Origin: Bacteroidota bacterium
GTDB taxonomy: Bacteria > Bacteroidota > Bacteroidia > Chitinophagales > LD1
Assembly (NCBI GenBank): GCA_018267435.1
Contig: JAFDYM010000071.1
Span: 1 to 6,531 of the forward strand
Length of the DNA stretch: 6,531 nt
Direction: 5' to 3'
The position numbers and the translations under genes are program-made. This document shows, piece after piece, positions 4,062-6,531 of the stretch. The notes below the pieces were generated by a model. It made no database searches. It worked only from the letters and a program-made list of their open reading frames with translations, and was not told the origin of the DNA. Numbering within the stretch: the first letter of the stretch is position 1; every line of letters starts with the position of its first letter.

Positions 4062-5798
4062 ATGCAACGCAAATACTACATACTATTCATACTTGCCGTG
4101 TTGGTGTACATCACAAACATGCAGATAGATGTAATGCTGGTAGATGCCGCTCAGTATGCCGAAATGAGTTGGGAGATGCTAACTACTGGCAGCTACCTAA
4201 AAGTATACAATCTTGGCGCGAACTATCTCGATAAACCGCCTTTGCTTTTTTGGTTGAACAGTATAAGTATGGCGCTATTCGGCGTCAGCAATTTTAGCTA
4301 TAAGTTGCCTTCGGTTTTGTTTGTGTTATTGGGTGTTCTTTCTACCTACAAACTAGCGCGCTTGTATTACGATAGTACTACTGCAAGCATGGCAGCAGTT
4401 ATGTTGGCTACCACGCAAGCTGCGTTTCTTATTACTAACGATGTACGTACTGATACCATGTTGATGGGCGCAGTAGCCTTTGCTACGTGGCAAACTGCTG
4501 CTTACTTCGAGCGGGGTAAATGGCAGCACCTGTTGCTAATGGGTGTAGGCATTGCATTGGCTATGCTTACCAAGGGGCCAATAGGTTTGATAGCGCCAGG
4601 CGCATCGCTGTTTTTGTATGTAGTGCTTAAGAAGAAATGGGCTGGTATCTTCAACTGGCGCATCATCTTTCCTATTGTCATTATAGGAGGTATGCTGTTG
4701 CCTATGTGTATTGGTTTGTATGAACAGCACGGCACCAAAGGCTTGCGCTTCTACTTTTGGACGCAGAGCTTTGGCCGTATAACAGGCGAGAGCGAATGGA
4801 ACAATAACCCCGACCCTATCTTCTTGATCCATACAACTGCATGGTCGTTTCTGCCATGGACTTTGTTCTTCTTTATAGGTTGGCTAGGCACGATTTATAA
4901 ATGGATACGCGGTGGAATAAAACACGCTGATGGTGGCGAACTAATAAGCGTTAGCGGTTTTACTTTGGTGCTTATTATGTTGATGCGTAGCAGATATCAA
5001 CTGCCGCATTACATCTATGTGGTATATCCGCTGGCGGCTATTATAGCAGCGCGTTGCTTTGTTCAGTTTACAACATGGGCGAAGGCGAAGCGCATAGTAA
5101 CAGTGCTACAACTTGTAATGTTGTTTGGTTTAATAGCAGTATCGGCCTTGTTGCAATATGCTATGAAGGGTGCCGATATGTTATCGCTGTTGTGCTTGAT
5201 AGTGCTATATCCCGGGGCCATCTTTTTAGCTATAGAATATGGCGAGCCGAATAGCCTTATTGAGCGTATAGGCATGCGGGTGTATACGTTCATCAACCGC
5301 TTTGTGCGTATCAATATAAGCGCAAAGCAGGCGGCAGGCTATGTGCTAAACAAAAGCGGCACTAACCTGTTTTGGCTTTCAGCAGCCATCATTATTACAT
5401 TCAATTTTATGATGGGGGCGTTCTACTTTCCGGCCATTATGAAATACCAATGTGGTAACGATTTCGGTAAGTATATACAGCAGCACGCCAAGCCCGAGGG
5501 CAAGCTGTATGTAATGTATGGCATGCCTATGGACTTTGCCCATGTGTTCTATGCGCAGCAAATGCCCGATACTACGGTGTGGGATAAGGATGTGTTTGCG
5601 CAGGTGTATGGCCAACATAAAAACATATTGACAATTACTACCGAAGGCGGGCTGCAGCAAATGCAAGAAAGTGGCATACCGCACCGTGTGGTGCAACTTG
5701 GTTTGTACTTTCAAGTAGCAAAGTTGAATTTGAAATTTCTGAACCCCGCCACGCGTGCTAGTGTATGCGAAAAACAGTACCTGATAGAAACCTATTAG
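4062..5798 (+). CDS. ArnT/PMT-like membrane glycosyltransferase (GT-C fold)
   Basis: A 578-residue integral membrane protein of the dolichyl-phosphate-mannose/ArnT-like glycosyltransferase superfamily, which moves sugars from polyprenyl-phosphate carriers to lipids or proteins on the outer side of the inner membrane. The first membrane segment (about 5-20) leads into DVMLVDAAQYAEMSWEML (23-40), where Asp28 fits the catalytic acidic residue of the first periplasmic loop. Then come YLDKPPLLFWL (55-65), FGVSNFSYKLPS (73-84), the segment with NDVRTDTMLMG (126-136), LTKGPIGL (169-176) and RYQLPHYIYVVYPLAAI (311-327), all typical of this family. About ten to twelve hydrophobic segments run to residue 460. 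The last 110 residues are soluble and likely periplasmic. Donor and acceptor cannot be named from sequence. The neighbouring genes give no pathway clue. Its stop overlaps that of the converging downstream gene by four bases. Confidence 0.85.
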   Translation: MQRKYYILFILAVLVYITNMQIDVMLVDAAQYAEMSWEMLTTGSYLKVYNLGANYLDKPPLLFWLNSISMALFGVSNFSYKLPSVLFVLLGVLSTYKLARLYYDSTTASMAAVMLATTQAAFLITNDVRTDTMLMGAVAFATWQTAAYFERGKWQHLLLMGVGIALAMLTKGPIGLIAPGASLFLYVVLKKKWAGIFNWRIIFPIVIIGGMLLPMCIGLYEQHGTKGLRFYFWTQSFGRITGESEWNNNPDPIFLIHTTAWSFLPWTLFFFIGWLGTIYKWIRGGIKHADGGELISVSGFTLVLIMLMRSRYQLPHYIYVVYPLAAIIAARCFVQFTTWAKAKRIVTVLQLVMLFGLIAVSALLQYAMKGADMLSLLCLIVLYPGAIFLAIEYGEPNSLIERIGMRVYTFINRFVRINISAKQAAGYVLNKSGTNLFWLSAAIIITFNFMMGAFYFPAIMKYQCGNDFGKYIQQHAKPEGKLYVMYGMPMDFAHVFYAQQMPDTTVWDKDVFAQVYGQHKNILTITTEGGLQQMQESGIPHRVVQLGLYFQVAKLNLKFLNPATRASVCEKQYLIETY

Positions 5799-6531
5799 GG
5801 CTTGATGATTTTGTTAGTACCATCTGTACTTTCAACCTGCACAATCTTGGTATTATACTCGTTGTTGTAAATGCGTACCAACAATATAAAGTACGATATA
5901 AGCAGCGGCCCGAAGATGATGCCCACAAAGCCGAACAAACCCAAGCCAATGATAACGCCGAAGAAGGTTACTAGCGGATGTATGTCGCCCAATTTTTTCT
6001 GTACTACAAAGCGGAATACGTTATCGATATTGGTGATGATGATAAGGCCATAAAGCAATAAGGCCACACCTTGCCAGGTATGTCCGTTTACCATTAGCAT
6101 AATTGATAAGGGTATCCAAACTATAGTAGTGCCTACTAGCGGCAGTACGCTCATTAGCGCGGTTATTACGGCCCAAAACAATGGCTCTTCTACACCCAAT
6201 ACTATATAGCCCAGCCATGCAGTAAAGCCTTGTAGTATGGCTAGTACAGGTATGCCTATAGCATTGCTTAGTGTTTGGTTTTTAAGCTCGCTTAGCAGCA
6301 GGGCATCGTTTTCATCGTTAAAGGGTAGTTGATCGCGCACGTACTTTTCCATAGGCCTGGCATTGGCAAGCATAAAGTATAATATGAAGTACATTACAAA
6401 CACATCGACTACGGCGCCAAGCGTAGCATTTAAAAAGTCGGGTATAACATTAGCTGCATAGCCCGCTATCTTCATGGTGGTTTCCTTGCTCAGCAAATCA
6501 ACACCTATCCACGCACTTATCTTATCGCTTT
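5795..6531 (-). CDS. AI-2E family membrane protein (TqsA/YdiK/PerM-like), N terminus outside the window
   Basis: The minus-strand frame is open from the TAA at 5797-5795 to the window edge, giving the C-terminal 244 residues of a protein that is usually 340-370 long. A TTG at 6496 is in frame, but the reading continues upstream through codons for KISAWIGVD, so that is not the start. Hydrophobic segments are clear. Family marks are VLPLVGTTIVWIP (about bases 6145-6107), NIDNVFRFVVQKKLG and DIHPLVTFFG (5986-5957), followed by FGFVGIIFGPLLISYF. Members have been linked to autoinducer-2 export or, in other cases, ion transport; the substrate here is unknown. A hydrophilic tail ends the protein. 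It converges on the glycosyltransferase gene, with no space for a separate terminator between them. Confidence 0.88.
   Translation of the reverse strand, partial: SDKISAWIGVDLLSKETTMKIAGYAANVIPDFLNATLGAVVDVFVMYFILYFMLANARPMEKYVRDQLPFNDENDALLLSELKNQTLSNAIGIPVLAILQGFTAWLGYIVLGVEEPLFWAVITALMSVLPLVGTTIVWIPLSIMLMVNGHTWQGVALLLYGLIIITNIDNVFRFVVQKKLGDIHPLVTFFGVIIGLGLFGFVGIIFGPLLISYFILLVRIYNNEYNTKIVQVESTDGTNKIIKP

Noticed and set aside
5795..6496. TTG at 6496 as the start of the AI-2E protein
   Set aside because: The frame stays open upstream to the window edge with plausible protein sequence, and the family is about 100 residues longer at the N terminus.

Overview
The window looks like a piece of a Bacteroidota chromosome (family-level guess: a Chitinophagaceae-like organism). 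This is inferred from a moderate-GC, tightly packed coding style, weak Shine-Dalgarno signals at most starts, a fused hisIE gene, a MetZ-type sulfhydrylase and the style of the intergenic repeats. No rRNA or marker gene is present to prove it.

Layout: (1) 1-729, the 3' part of a PLP-dependent O-succinylhomoserine sulfhydrylase (metZ-like). (2) 730-953, a repeat-filled gap. (3) 954-3869, four histidine genes in one direction: hisH, hisA (overlapping by one base), hisF and hisIE. Together they carry out histidine steps 2, 3, 4 and 5: HisE removes pyrophosphate from phosphoribosyl-ATP, HisI opens the ring, HisA isomerises ProFAR, and HisH/HisF close the imidazole ring to give IGP and AICAR. hisG, hisD, hisC and hisB are not in the window. 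(4) 4062-5798, a multi-pass ArnT/PMT-like glycosyltransferase. (5) 5795-6531 on the minus strand, the C-terminal two thirds of an AI-2E family membrane protein, whose stop codon overlaps the glycosyltransferase stop.

The genes are ordinary; the unusual content is in the gaps. Three of the four sizeable gaps (730-953, 2240-2405, 3870-4061) each contain a C-rich/G-rich hairpin plus an array of phased 8-9 bp units of the form CTYTGTGNN. In all three, relative to the hairpin's pyrimidine-rich head, the array lies on the same side and points the same way, as though hairpin and array formed one composite element. The fourth gap (3162-3272, hisF-hisIE) has a different structure: four copies of a 10-mer AGATGTYATC arranged as two nested inverted pairs that could fold in two alternative ways. 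There is no gene-free stretch longer than 300 bases, and I see no tRNA, rRNA, CRISPR array, transposase or defence gene.
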